A program made the position numbers and the translations under genes. From the NCBI GenBank assembly GCA_902494345.1, contig CABUSV010000002.1:62001-126000 (forward strand): a DNA stretch of 64,000 bases. Direction: 5' to 3'. This document shows, one piece after another, positions 26,810 through 36,019 of the stretch (position 1 is the first letter of the stretch; each line of letters opens with the position of its first letter). The notes below the pieces were generated by a model. The model had not been told where the DNA came from. It saw nothing but the letters and a program-made list of their open reading frames with translations, and made no database searches. Source of the stretch: an uncultured Collinsella sp. Lineage in GTDB: Bacteria > Actinomycetota > Coriobacteriia > Coriobacteriales > Coriobacteriaceae.

Positions 26810-29800
26810 CTAGCGCTTACGGATACCCCAGACCAGGGCTCCGACGCCGGCCATGGCGATGACAAATGCCATAAGCAGAGCGGTAGCCTGCTGGTCGCCT
26901 GTGGTGGGCAGGAAACCCTTGACCGTCTTGACGATGTTCGTCACGGTCTTGGGCGTGCCGGGATCGGGTGTCGGCACGGGCGTCTCGGGCTTTTTGTACG
27001 TGTTGTTGAACACGATACCCTCGACGCTTTTGTCGCCCTTGGTATAGGTAACGCTCGCCTTGAGGTTACCCTCACCGTCGTCGACCACGTTGACGGTCGC
27101 GGTAAAGACGGACTTGTCGTAGGTCATACCGGCCTCGTCGCCCTTGACTTCGCTGATGGTGTAGACGTACGCACCGGGCTCGCTGTACTCAAACTTGTCG
27201 AAGTTGATCTTACCGTCGGCATCGTTGGTAACCGTAGACTCGATGTCCTCGCCAACGAGCTTAAAGCTGAACTCGTCCTTCTTGAGCTCGCGTCCCTCAA
27301 GCACCTTGACGGCGCCGATGGAGACCTGAGTGGGCATGGCGTGATACTTGTTGGTAAAGCCAGCCGACTCGGTGGTTCCCTCGAGCTTGTGCGTCGCGGT
27401 CAGCGTGCCGTCACCATTGTCGGAGACGGTGGTCACGACGGTGTAGGTCGTGCCGTCATAGGTGACGCCCTTGTACAGGCCGAGCGCGTTGGGGCAAGCC
27501 TCGCGCAGCGTGTACGTGTGCGTGCCGGGCGCCTCGTAGCGAATCGGGCTCAGCGTCACGGTGCCGTTAGCGTCGTTGGTGCCGTTAGCGACAACCACGT
27601 CGTCCTCGAGCAGCTCAAACGTGAACTCGCCTGCTGCAAGGTCGCGTCCAGTCAGGCGCTTGACTGTCTTGACCTGATCGGTCACGGACGAATCGGTAGG
27701 TGCCACGCCGTAGGTGTTGGTAAACGTGAAGGCCGCACCGTCGTCGCCCTCGCGCACGACACGCAGATGTCCGGTACCGTCGTCAGTCACGGTGTAGGAA
27801 ACCTTGCGCGTGGCGTTGGTGTCATTGGTCACGCCAGGGGCACTACCGGACTCGGTCACCGTGTAAGTAAAGGTGTGCGAGCGCGGAGCGGTGGGGGCTG
27901 CGGGCTCGGGCTCGTCGCTGGGCTCGTCGGCGTTGGCATCGGTGTCGGCCTCTTCAGCCTCTGCCTCGTCGGCCTCGGCTTCGTCAGCCTCGTCTGCCTC
28001 GGCCTTATCGGTCGCATCGTCCGTCACGCCCAGAGCGCGGTTGAGGTCCTCGAGCGTAAAGTGGATCTTGCCAAAGTCCACGTTGCCAGCCGCGTCGTTG
28101 GTTGCGGTCGTGCGCTCGGGCATCGGGGCACCAGACTCGTCGGCGGTCACGGTAAAGGTGAACTTGCCCGTGATGTCAGCCGGGGTCAGGTCCTCGGCAG
28201 CTTGGAGCTTCTTAATGCCGGTGAGCGCGGCATCGACGGCTTCGGCGCCGTAGACGTTCTCGAACAAGGGCTCGACGCCGCCGTAGTCGACCGTTGCCGT
28301 CAGGGTACCGTCACCGTTGTCGACGACGATAACCTTAAAGCCAAAGCTCCACGTTGTAGCGGAAACGCCATTCGGCAGCCCGAATAAATCTTCGTAGGCC
28401 GTATAGTTAATGGTCCAGGCAAGCTTACCGTCCTTGTCGGTACGATGGGCAAGCCCAGCAGCCTCAAGATTAGCAAGCATCTTAGTATCGTAGTGCAGCG
28501 TATCAAAGCTCACGTGCCCGCCGATATTGGGCTTGAGGTTTTCGTATGCCACAAGCTCACCCTGATAGGCGATGCCGAACCAGAACTCGCCGTCGGCCAT
28601 CGGGCGGCCGGTCAGAGTCTTGGTGGCAACGACCTGAGCGGCGGTGCCGCCAGGCGTGTTGGTCGTAGCGCTGTAACTGTTGTGGAACGGGACCAGGGCA
28701 CTCTCGACCTTGTTCTCACCGCTCTTGTGGACCGTCGTATGCGTACCCTCGGGACCGCCGGAAACGGTCGTGGTAGCGGTAAGCATACCGGCGCCGTCAT
28801 CGGCGATAACGATCGTCACCGTGCGCTCGGCGTTGTCGTAGGTGTAACCGGGCTTGCCGTCGTTCTTCTCGGCCACGGTATATTTGAAGGTCTTGCCGGC
28901 GTCAGCCTGCGTAAACTTGACCTCATGGCCCGCCAGAATATCAATCAGACCGACCGTCGCCTCTGCCGCTGCGGGGGACTTGAAGCTATTAGCCCCGGGC
29001 AGCAGACCGAGCGCGCGAGCCGAAGCGTCGTCAGCAGGTGTCACGGTAAAGGTGAACTGACCCTCGGTCATGGGGCGGCCGTCCAGATACTTGCTGAGCC
29101 GCAGACCGCCGGCAGCGGTGTAGTTAAGCTCAGTGCGGTACGCGTTGGTAAAGCGTCCGTTTTCCTTCTTGGTGACGTTGGCGGTCAGGCTGCCATCGCC
29201 GTTCTCGGTCACGGTCACTTCGGCGGTTGCGACATGCGCGTCATACGTCATGCCGACCGTGCTGCCCGCGTTCTCGCGGATCTCGTACTTGTAGGTTCCG
29301 GCGGCCGTGTAGCGAATCTTGCCGAACTTGATGGCGGCAATGCCGTCCTTCGCATCGTGCTTGCTCACGGTTACGGTCGCAGGATCGGGGAGCGGGGCGC
29401 CATCGGGGGCGGTAATGGTAAAGCTGAACTCGTCCCCATCCGTCCACTCGCGGCCGTCGATGGCCTTGCTCAGGCCAAAGTCGAGCTCTGTGTCGATCGG
29501 GGTCACGCTGTAGGTGTTCTTGAACTCGGCGGGCTTGGTGCCATTCAGAACATGTGTGGCACTGAGCGTACCGTCACCGTTGTCGGTGATGGTGGTCTCG
29601 ATGGTGTACTTGGCGTCACTGTAAGTGATGCCCTTGCTGGTGGTTCCGCCGTTGACCTCGCGCAGCGTGTAGGTGTACTTGCCGGGCTTGGAGTAGGTGA
29701 TCTTGTCCATGGCGATCGTGCCGTCGTCGGCGTTGGTGCCCTTGGCGACGACCTTGTCGCCCTCGACCAGCTCAAAGGAGAACTCGCCGTCCTTGAGATC

Positions 29801-32800
29801 GCGGCCGTCCAGGACCTTGGTCGCGATGATCTGGTCGGTGACGCTGAACTCGTCAGGATTCGGCTTGTAGCCGTTGTTGAACTTCGCCTCGTCGGCTCCA
29901 TTCAGCTCATGCTTTACCACGAGCTCGCCCTTGCCGTTGTCGGTGACGGTCGTCTCGATAGTGTAGGTCTTGCCGTCGTAGGTGATGCCGTTGCCGGCGT
30001 CGCCCGGGACCTCGCGCAGCGTGTAGGTGTGCTTGCCGGGCTCGTTGTAGGCGATCTCGCCCATCGTGATCTTGCCGTCGGCGGCGTTCTTGCCGGTGGC
30101 GACGACCTTGTCGCCCTCGACGAGCTCGAAGGAGAACTCGCCTTCCTTGAGGTCGCGGCCGGTCAAGACCTTGGTCGCGGTGATCTGGTCGGTGACGCTG
30201 GAGCTCTTGGGGGTCACCGTATAGGCGTTCTCGAAGGTCGCCTTCTCGTCGTTCTGCAGCTTATGCTCCACGCTGAGGGTACCGTCGCCGTTGTCCGCGA
30301 CCGTGGTCACGATGGTGTACTCGGCGGCGCTGTAGGTGATGCCGTTCTCGGTGGCGCCGGCCTTGGTCTCGCGCAGCGTGTAGATGTGCTCGCCGGCAGC
30401 GGTGTAGGTGACGGGATCCATCACAATCTTGCCGTCGGCGTTGTTAGTGCCGGTGGCAACTACGTTACTGCCCTCGACGAGCTCAAAACGGAACTCTCCG
30501 GCCTTGAGGTCACGGCCGTCCAAGAACTTGGTCGCGGTGACTTGGTCGGTGACGCTGGAGTCCTCGGGCGTCACGGTGTAGGAATTCTTGAACTCGGCGG
30601 CCCCAGCGTCCTTCAGCTCATGCTTGACCGCGAGCGCGCCGTCGCCCCTGTCGGTAACGGTGGTCACGACGGTGTAGGTCTTGGCGTCATAGGAGATGCC
30701 CTTGCTGGTGGTTCCGCCCTTGGCCTCGCGCAGCGTGTAGGTGTGCTTGCCGGCCTCGGTGTACCTCACGGCGCCCATCGTGATGTTGCCGCTGGCGTCG
30801 TTGGTGCCGGTGGCGACGACCTTGTCGCCCTCGACGAGCTCGAAGGAGAACTCGCCGGCGGCAAGCGCGCGCCCGGTCAGGAACTTGGTCGCCTTGACCT
30901 GGTCGGTGACGCTGGACTCAGTGGGGGTCAGATTGTAGGAATTCTTGAACTCGGCAGCCTTGGCATCCTTCAGGACATGCTCGGCCTTGAGCGTGCCGTC
31001 GCCCTTATCGGTGATGGTGGTCACGATGGTGTAAGTCTTGCCGTCGTAGGCGATGCCCTTGCTGGTGGTTCCGCCGTTGACTTCGCGCAGTGTGTAGGTA
31101 TGCGTTCCGGCCTTGTCATACTTGACGGTGCCCATCGTGATGTTACCGCTGGCGTCGTTGGTGCCGGTGGCGACGACCTTGTCGCCCTCGACGAGCTCGA
31201 AGGAGAACTCGCCGGCGGCAAGCTTGCGCCCGGTCAGGGACTTGGTCGCGGTGATCTGGTCGGTGACGCTGGAGCTCTTGGGCGTCACGGTGTAGGAGTT
31301 CTTGAACTCAATCTTCTTGACGTCCTCGGCGCCCTTCAGCTTATGCGTGGCCACAAGCTGGCCCTTGCCATTGTCGGCGATGGTCGTCACGACGGTATAG
31401 ACGGTTTTGTCGTAGGCGATGCCGCCGGCATTGCCCTTGACCTCGCGCAGTGTATAGATGTGCTGACCGATCTCGGTGTACTTGATGGCGCTGAACGCAA
31501 CGTTGCCGTTGGCATCATTCTTAACGGTTTCGACAACCGACGCGTCCTCGTCCTCACCCTCAACGAGCTCAAAGGAGAACTCATTGTCCTGGAGCTTATG
31601 GCCGGTCAGGACCTTGGTAACTGTAATCTGATCGGTGACGCTCGACTCAGCGGGATTGGCGGTATAGGTGTTCTTGAACTCGACCTCGCCCGAGGTCTTC
31701 TTCACAGAAGCCTCGAGCTTTCCCTTTGCGTTGGGTGTCACCGTTACGGTGAACTCTGCAACGTTCTTGCTGTAGGCGATGCCGTCGACCGTGGTCCCGG
31801 CATGCTTCTCGCTAACCTTGTAGACATACGTGCCCAGCTTGTCATAGGCAATCTCGCCAAAGCTAATGTCCGCATGGCCCTTGGTTGCAAACGCAGTCGT
31901 GGACCTGGGCATCGGGGCGTTGTCCTCGGACGTCAGGCCAAACTCAAACTTGTCCTCATCCGTCCAGTCGCGGCCCTCGAGCACCTTGGTCAGGCCAAAG
32001 TCGGCAGTTGTCAACGTTGTCGGCGTGGTATTGAGCGTAAAGCTAATCTTGCCGTTATTGCCCAGGTAGACATTGACCTTCGTCGCACCAGAAACAACCT
32101 TCGTGTTGTTCCACTGGGGATTGATCACGTCGCGTGCGGTGCCCGTCGGGTTTCCGCCCACACGCTCCTTGGTGGTGTGAAGCTGGTTGATAAAGGCGAG
32201 GCGCGCGGTGCCAGCCTTAATCGACCAGTGATCGCCATCCTTTACCAAAGCACCTTCAAAGTTTTCGAGCTCGCTTCCCTTAACCGGGATCGAAACGGAA
32301 TCATCGTACGGCGCGCCCGACGAGTTCTGCGCCATAAACTCATCTTTGTACCAATAGGTCTTAGAGCCCGAAGGCTTTTCCGTTGCGAGCTTGGTGCAAG
32401 CCGCGTCTGTGTAGACGGGTGTTAGCTTTTGGAAGTAGTAGTAGCTGTTCATAGCAGCAGGCTCAAAGCTTGCGACCGTATCGCCCGCATCGTCGCCGGT
32501 CCACTTGTTGGCGTAGAAGCTAACGGTATTGGAATCGGCGTCCTTGTGCTCATTGATGTAATCCTGCAGTCCCGGTACGTTATTGGGAGTAAACAGGTTT
32601 TTGCGTGCAATAGCCTTTACGCTCGATGCATACGCAACGCGGATAGGCGAGATGGCATCCGTGGAGTCAACCACAAACGTGCCCGCAGACTCGTCAACGG
32701 TAAAACGGCGCAGCGGAATGAGCGATGCGGGGACCTTGACCGTCACGATGTCGCCGCGCTGCGGATTGTTCTCGTCCGCGCGATCAACCGTAATTACAAG

Positions 32801-34108
32801 ATGGGCGAGCTCGCCATCAAACGTATAGGTATCGATATTGCCATCGGTCGACTTGGTGGCGGCCCCATAGGTCTTGCCGTTGTACTCGGCACCGGTAAAG
32901 CTATCGACCTGCATAAAGGCGCCCAGCTCGTCCTCGAATATGATGTAGCCGGAACCGTTGGGATTGTTGCCCTCGACCTTGGTCGGGAAACCCTTGCCCG
33001 ACGTAATGGCACTCGAGATGTCCTTAAAGACCTGATCAAGCTCGGCGGCGTTGGTCGCCGACTTGTAGTAGCTAGCACCGGCAACGGGGTTGCCGAAATT
33101 GACATTCCACTCCTCAGTTCCAAAAAAGCCATGGCTTACGGACGATGTGGCATCCGGATAGTTACTCGACACGGCATGCATGAATTTATTCTCGTTGCTC
33201 GTGCGGCTGCTTGTTGGATCGTCGCCCGGCTTCGCACCGTTGAAGATACCGATGGTATAAATGGTCGCCCCGCCACTCTTTATGGTCTTGGCGATATTGA
33301 TGGCATCCTTAGCAACCTCGGCCTCAAAACCATTAGAACTCGTAGGAGAGCCATCGGTGAAGAACACAACGATCTTCTGGGCGTCTTCACGACCAGCGAT
33401 GCCCTTGGCCAGGTCCATGCCATAGTCGGCACGAGTAGAGCCAGCAGGCTCGATTAAATTAACCGTGTTCTTGAGGCTCTTTGCGCCCCCATCCTTGCAG
33501 ACCGTGAGGCCCAACATGGTCTGGGAGTAGTTGTAGGTGTTGCCGTCGTCGCGATAGGTATCATTACCAACCTTATCGCTCTTCTTGCCCGCAAACTTTA
33601 CGATGGCAACCTGGTGCTGCTTGCTCGCGTCCTTAACGTTCTTGTTTTGCTCGGCAATGGTGTCGATAAAGTGGTTGGCAGCATTCTTGAGCGCAACGAT
33701 ACGCTTAGGGGACCCTTTACCACCCATAGGATCATCCATTGAGCCAGAGGCATCGAGCACCATCACGATGTCGAGCGGCTTGGAAACCAGCGACGTCGTA
33801 TCGGATGTCGAAGACATCGCCGAAAGCGTAGTCAAAAAGTCCGATTTCCCGTCATCGATTGCTTGGACCGTCTTATCCGTCCAAATTCGGCCGACGTTTT
33901 GCGTCGTGACCTTGCTGCCGTCATAGCCGCCCGCCCAGAACTTCCAATGGTTGCTGGTGTCGTGGTCGACTATCTTTGTCGCTTCCGGTCCGTCCATTCC
34001 TGTGCTGGACCTGGCGTTGGCCTCGGGCAGCATGGCGAATGCTGCGGCTGGCAACACCAGCACTACGGCCAGTATCACCGCCAAGAGACCCCTCGTGTAC
34101 TTACCCAT
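26810..34108 (-). CDS. 2432-aa LPTTG-anchored vWA/isopeptide-repeat surface adhesin
   Basis: Giant cell-wall protein. Signal peptide residues 1-33 (GLLAVILAVVLVLPAAAFA); a von Willebrand A domain from about 112 with the MIDAS motif DASGS; a 300-aa linker region; then about 13 repeats of the streptococcal-pilin-type isopeptide domain from about residue 700, each 90-115 aa and marked by SVTDQ, a TKxLTGR motif, GEFSFELVEG, YTLRE and a terminal FKNSY/FNNTY Asn. A Lys near TK and the late Asn are the expected isopeptide pair. One late repeat carries an Asp/Glu/Ala-rich insert. The end is LPTTG (2400-2404), a membrane helix and RKR, a sortase substrate. GGGAG precedes the ATG. No sortase gene lies in the window. 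Likely a stalk-like host or mucus adhesin. Confidence 0.93.
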   Translation of the reverse strand: MGKYTRGLLAVILAVVLVLPAAAFAMLPEANARSSTGMDGPEATKIVDHDTSNHWKFWAGGYDGSKVTTQNVGRIWTDKTVQAIDDGKSDFLTTLSAMSSTSDTTSLVSKPLDIVMVLDASGSMDDPMGGKGSPKRIVALKNAANHFIDTIAEQNKNVKDASKQHQVAIVKFAGKKSDKVGNDTYRDDGNTYNYSQTMLGLTVCKDGGAKSLKNTVNLIEPAGSTRADYGMDLAKGIAGREDAQKIVVFFTDGSPTSSNGFEAEVAKDAINIAKTIKSGGATIYTIGIFNGAKPGDDPTSSRTSNENKFMHAVSSNYPDATSSVSHGFFGTEEWNVNFGNPVAGASYYKSATNAAELDQVFKDISSAITSGKGFPTKVEGNNPNGSGYIIFEDELGAFMQVDSFTGAEYNGKTYGAATKSTDGNIDTYTFDGELAHLVITVDRADENNPQRGDIVTVKVPASLIPLRRFTVDESAGTFVVDSTDAISPIRVAYASSVKAIARKNLFTPNNVPGLQDYINEHKDADSNTVSFYANKWTGDDAGDTVASFEPAAMNSYYYFQKLTPVYTDAACTKLATEKPSGSKTYWYKDEFMAQNSSGAPYDDSVSIPVKGSELENFEGALVKDGDHWSIKAGTARLAFINQLHTTKERVGGNPTGTARDVINPQWNNTKVVSGATKVNVYLGNNGKISFTLNTTPTTLTTADFGLTKVLEGRDWTDEDKFEFGLTSEDNAPMPRSTTAFATKGHADISFGEIAYDKLGTYVYKVSEKHAGTTVDGIAYSKNVAEFTVTVTPNAKGKLEASVKKTSGEVEFKNTYTANPAESSVTDQITVTKVLTGHKLQDNEFSFELVEGEDEDASVVETVKNDANGNVAFSAIKYTEIGQHIYTLREVKGNAGGIAYDKTVYTVVTTIADNGKGQLVATHKLKGAEDVKKIEFKNSYTVTPKSSSVTDQITATKSLTGRKLAAGEFSFELVEGDKVVATGTNDASGNITMGTVKYDKAGTHTYTLREVNGGTTSKGIAYDGKTYTIVTTITDKGDGTLKAEHVLKDAKAAEFKNSYNLTPTESSVTDQVKATKFLTGRALAAGEFSFELVEGDKVVATGTNDASGNITMGAVRYTEAGKHTYTLREAKGGTTSKGISYDAKTYTVVTTVTDRGDGALAVKHELKDAGAAEFKNSYTVTPEDSSVTDQVTATKFLDGRDLKAGEFRFELVEGSNVVATGTNNADGKIVMDPVTYTAAGEHIYTLRETKAGATENGITYSAAEYTIVTTVADNGDGTLSVEHKLQNDEKATFENAYTVTPKSSSVTDQITATKVLTGRDLKEGEFSFELVEGDKVVATGKNAADGKITMGEIAYNEPGKHTYTLREVPGDAGNGITYDGKTYTIETTVTDNGKGELVVKHELNGADEAKFNNGYKPNPDEFSVTDQIIATKVLDGRDLKDGEFSFELVEGDKVVAKGTNADDGTIAMDKITYSKPGKYTYTLREVNGGTTSKGITYSDAKYTIETTITDNGDGTLSATHVLNGTKPAEFKNTYSVTPIDTELDFGLSKAIDGREWTDGDEFSFTITAPDGAPLPDPATVTVSKHDAKDGIAAIKFGKIRYTAAGTYKYEIRENAGSTVGMTYDAHVATAEVTVTENGDGSLTANVTKKENGRFTNAYRTELNYTAAGGLRLSKYLDGRPMTEGQFTFTVTPADDASARALGLLPGANSFKSPAAAEATVGLIDILAGHEVKFTQADAGKTFKYTVAEKNDGKPGYTYDNAERTVTIVIADDGAGMLTATTTVSGGPEGTHTTVHKSGENKVESALVPFHNSYSATTNTPGGTAAQVVATKTLTGRPMADGEFWFGIAYQGELVAYENLKPNIGGHVSFDTLHYDTKMLANLEAAGLAHRTDKDGKLAWTINYTAYEDLFGLPNGVSATTWSFGFKVIVVDNGDGTLTATVDYGGVEPLFENVYGAEAVDAALTGIKKLQAAEDLTPADITGKFTFTVTADESGAPMPERTTATNDAAGNVDFGKIHFTLEDLNRALGVTDDATDKAEADEADEAEADEAEAEEADTDANADEPSDEPEPAAPTAPRSHTFTYTVTESGSAPGVTNDTNATRKVSYTVTDDGTGHLRVVREGDDGAAFTFTNTYGVAPTDSSVTDQVKTVKRLTGRDLAAGEFTFELLEDDVVVANGTNDANGTVTLSPIRYEAPGTHTYTLREACPNALGLYKGVTYDGTTYTVVTTVSDNGDGTLTATHKLEGTTESAGFTNKYHAMPTQVSIGAVKVLEGRELKKDEFSFKLVGEDIESTVTNDADGKINFDKFEYSEPGAYVYTISEVKGDEAGMTYDKSVFTATVNVVDDGEGNLKASVTYTKGDKSVEGIVFNNTYKKPETPVPTPDPGTPKTVTNIVKTVKGFLPTTGDQQATALLMAFVIAMAGVGALVWGIRKR

Positions 34109-34160
34109 CGTGTCTCCCTTCTCGCGGTCTCAGACCTTGCATCAGCCTAAAGTTACGGAA

Positions 34161-34240
34161 TGAGACACAATTAGGGCAGGTGACACATGTTCCAGATTCG
34201 GTTTTGAGCGTGAGACAAATGTCTCACCAAAGTTGAGACA
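34161..34240 (-). promoter_or_regulatory. TGAGACA boxes upstream of the adhesin gene
   Basis: TGAGACA occurs at 34161-34167 and 34234-34240, and as the perfect palindrome GTGAGACAAATGTCTCAC at 34210-34227. Further GTCTC words lie nearer the start codon. Repetition within 80 bases upstream of a single regulated surface-protein gene suggests an operator cluster or phase-control region. No clear -35/-10 pair could be chosen. Confidence 0.4.
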
Positions 34241-34323
34241 CGGCGTTTTCGCAGGAAAACGGGTGCGACTCGGAGCCATCAGGCAAAAATGACCCACTTT
34301 CCTCCGTCCTTGGGGGATCAGGA

Positions 34324-34501
34324 GCTGTTACGGATATGGTGCCATTTCAAAACTATGCCGGATTACGGGGCTAAAGCCGGGACCCTCATCCATACCCTCA
34401 TTTTTTGAAAAACGGCAGGCTATCTACCTGCGGTTTTGTTTTTGCGATTTTATGCATGGTCGGAGATTCGCTATCCAGCCCCGTAATCCGGCATAGTTTT
34501 G
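34324..34501. repeat. palindromic repeat, copy C (right of giant adhesin gene)
   Basis: Terminal inverted repeats at 34348-34373 and 34477-34501 again contain AACTATGCCGGATTACGGGG and complement. The distance between outer ends of the inverted repeats is 154 bp, the same as in copy A. Interior contains ATCTACCTGCGGTTTTG. It lies between the adhesin promoter region and the ech operon terminator. Confidence 0.8.
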
Positions 34502-34532
34502 TTCGCGACGGCACAACCGCGCGTTTAAGCGC

Positions 34533-34566
34533 GGGGCCGGTGGGGCATTTTTGCCCCACCGGCCCC
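34533..34566. terminator. terminator of the ech operon
   Basis: GGGGCCGGTGGGGCA, loop TTTT, then the exact complement: a 15-bp stem about ten bases beyond the echF stop codon. Confidence 0.75.
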
Positions 34567-34576
34567 TGTTCCAGCG

Positions 34577-34918
34577 CTATTCCGGCTTGGTTTCTACCGT
34601 GGGAGTCTTATCCGCCGCAACTGGAGTACGGGCGGTGTCCATAGTCAGGCAGTGTTTGGGGCAGCTTTCGATGCACTCGCCGCACACCACGCAGGCATAC
34701 GGATCGATCGACCACGTTCCGCCCTTTCGATCGACCGTGAGCGCGCCCGCCGGGCAGCGACGCGCGCACATGCCGCAGCAAATGCACACGTCCATGTCGT
34801 TAACGATGTGCCCGCGCAGGCGCTCGGGCGCCGCGAGCTTCTCCTGCGGATAGCACACCGTTACCGGCTGCTTGACCATAGAACCCAAGGCCGTCTTGGC
34901 AAATGTCAGCAAACTCAT
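34577..34918 (-). CDS. echF: Ech hydrogenase ferredoxin subunit (EchF-like)
   Basis: 113-aa 2x[4Fe-4S] ferredoxin subunit of a group 4 membrane hydrogenase, passing electrons from soluble ferredoxin to the small subunit. Both cluster motifs are intact: CICCGMCARRCP (from about residue 46) and CVVCGECIESCP (from about 77). It resembles NuoI/HycF but has a short C-terminal tail (TARTPVAADKTPTVETKPE). It is the last gene of the ech set, 7 bases after echE. Assignment rests on gene order as well as motifs, since NuoI-type proteins look alike. Confidence 0.9.
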   Translation of the reverse strand: MSLLTFAKTALGSMVKQPVTVCYPQEKLAAPERLRGHIVNDMDVCICCGMCARRCPAGALTVDRKGGTWSIDPYACVVCGECIESCPKHCLTMDTARTPVAADKTPTVETKPE

Positions 34919-34925
34919 GCCGCGC

Positions 34926-36014
34926 CTACCTTTCCGTGCAGCTAATGCAGGGGTCGATGGTCAGGATAATCATGGGCACGTTGGCAAGGAGCACGCCCTG
35001 CAGTGCATGCGTCAGACCCGCCAGGTTCTGCGACGTCGGCGTGCGCACGCGAAAACGATCCAGGTTCTTGGTGCCGTTGCCGCGCACATAGTAATACGCC
35101 TCGCCGCGCGGCTGCTCAATCACAACCTCGCCGCGCGCGCCGTCGGCCGGCGTGAGCTTGGTGCGCCCGCCGATTCCGTCGTGCGGTATCTTGCCCACAA
35201 GCTCCTTGATGATGTCCATGGCCTGCGTGACCTCGGCACAACGCACCTGGCAGCGGGCATAGCAGTCGCCGTCGGTCGCCACGATGGGCTCAAACGCAGC
35301 CAGATCCGCATAGGCGCCGTCACCGAACATGCGCACGTCGTAGTCCACGCCCGAGGCGCGACCGAACGGACCGACCATCGAAAGCTCCAGCGCGTCCTTC
35401 TTGCTGATCACGCCCACGCCATGCAGGCGCTCGCCGCAGCTATTGTCGTCCAAAAACGTATGCACCAGGGCCTCGTAGTCGGGACGCATGGCATCGAGCG
35501 TCTGGACAATGCCCGCCAGCTCGGAGTCCTCAATGTCGTGTTTAAGGCCGCCGATCTCGTTAATCGACAGAATCACGCGCCCGCCGCAAGTGCTCTCAAA
35601 GATCTTGAGAATCTGCTCGCGCAGGGTCCACGACCGATAGAACAGCGCCTCGAAGCCAAAGGCATCGGCGAGCAGGCCCAGCCACAGCAGGTGCGAGTGA
35701 ATGCGCGAAAGCTCGTGCAAAATGGTACGGATATACTGCACGCGGCCAGGCACCTCGATGTCGAGCATGCGCTCGCAGGCGCTGGCATAGCCGCAGCTGT
35801 GGCCCACGGCGCAGATGCCGCAGATGCGCTCGGCGATGTAGCCAAACTGGTGCATGTCGCGCTTTTCGGTGAGCTTCTCGAGTCCGCGGTGCACAAAGCC
35901 GATCTGCGGAATTGCCTCGAGAACGCGGTCGTCCTCAATCACCAGGTCCAGATGAAGCGGCTCGGGCAGCACCGGGTGCTGCGGGCCAAACGGAATTACG
36001 GAGCGATGCGCCAT
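34926..36014 (-). CDS. echE: Ech hydrogenase large (NiFe catalytic) subunit
   Basis: 362-aa catalytic subunit. Both nickel-binding pairs are present: RICGIC (Cys65, Cys68) near the N-terminus and PCISC (Cys356, Cys359) near the C-terminus, which separates it from the complex I NuoD subunit where they are lost. The last residues TER follow the final Cys closely, so no long C-terminal peptide remains for a maturation protease to remove, as is known for some Ech-type enzymes. FGPQHPVLPEPLHLDL and GFVHRGLEKL are shared with NuoD. Function: reversible proton reduction to H2 at the inner face of the membrane. Confidence 0.93.
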   Translation of the reverse strand: MAHRSVIPFGPQHPVLPEPLHLDLVIEDDRVLEAIPQIGFVHRGLEKLTEKRDMHQFGYIAERICGICAVGHSCGYASACERMLDIEVPGRVQYIRTILHELSRIHSHLLWLGLLADAFGFEALFYRSWTLREQILKIFESTCGGRVILSINEIGGLKHDIEDSELAGIVQTLDAMRPDYEALVHTFLDDNSCGERLHGVGVISKKDALELSMVGPFGRASGVDYDVRMFGDGAYADLAAFEPIVATDGDCYARCQVRCAEVTQAMDIIKELVGKIPHDGIGGRTKLTPADGARGEVVIEQPRGEAYYYVRGNGTKNLDRFRVRTPTSQNLAGLTHALQGVLLANVPMIILTIDPCISCTER

Positions 36015-36019
36015 GGACC

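Noticed and set aside
27000..32000. Tandem DNA repeats inside the adhesin gene as a separate repeat element
   Set aside because: They are the coding form of isopeptide domains and keep frame throughout.
28445..32425. 1326-codon plus-strand frame opposite the adhesin gene
   Set aside because: Repeats in it mirror the adhesin repeats; the minus-strand protein has signal peptide, vWA and LPTTG end, so this is its shadow.
34926..36014. Complex I NuoD rather than hydrogenase
   Set aside because: Both CxxC nickel pairs are intact and the operon lacks NuoA, J, K, M and N genes.
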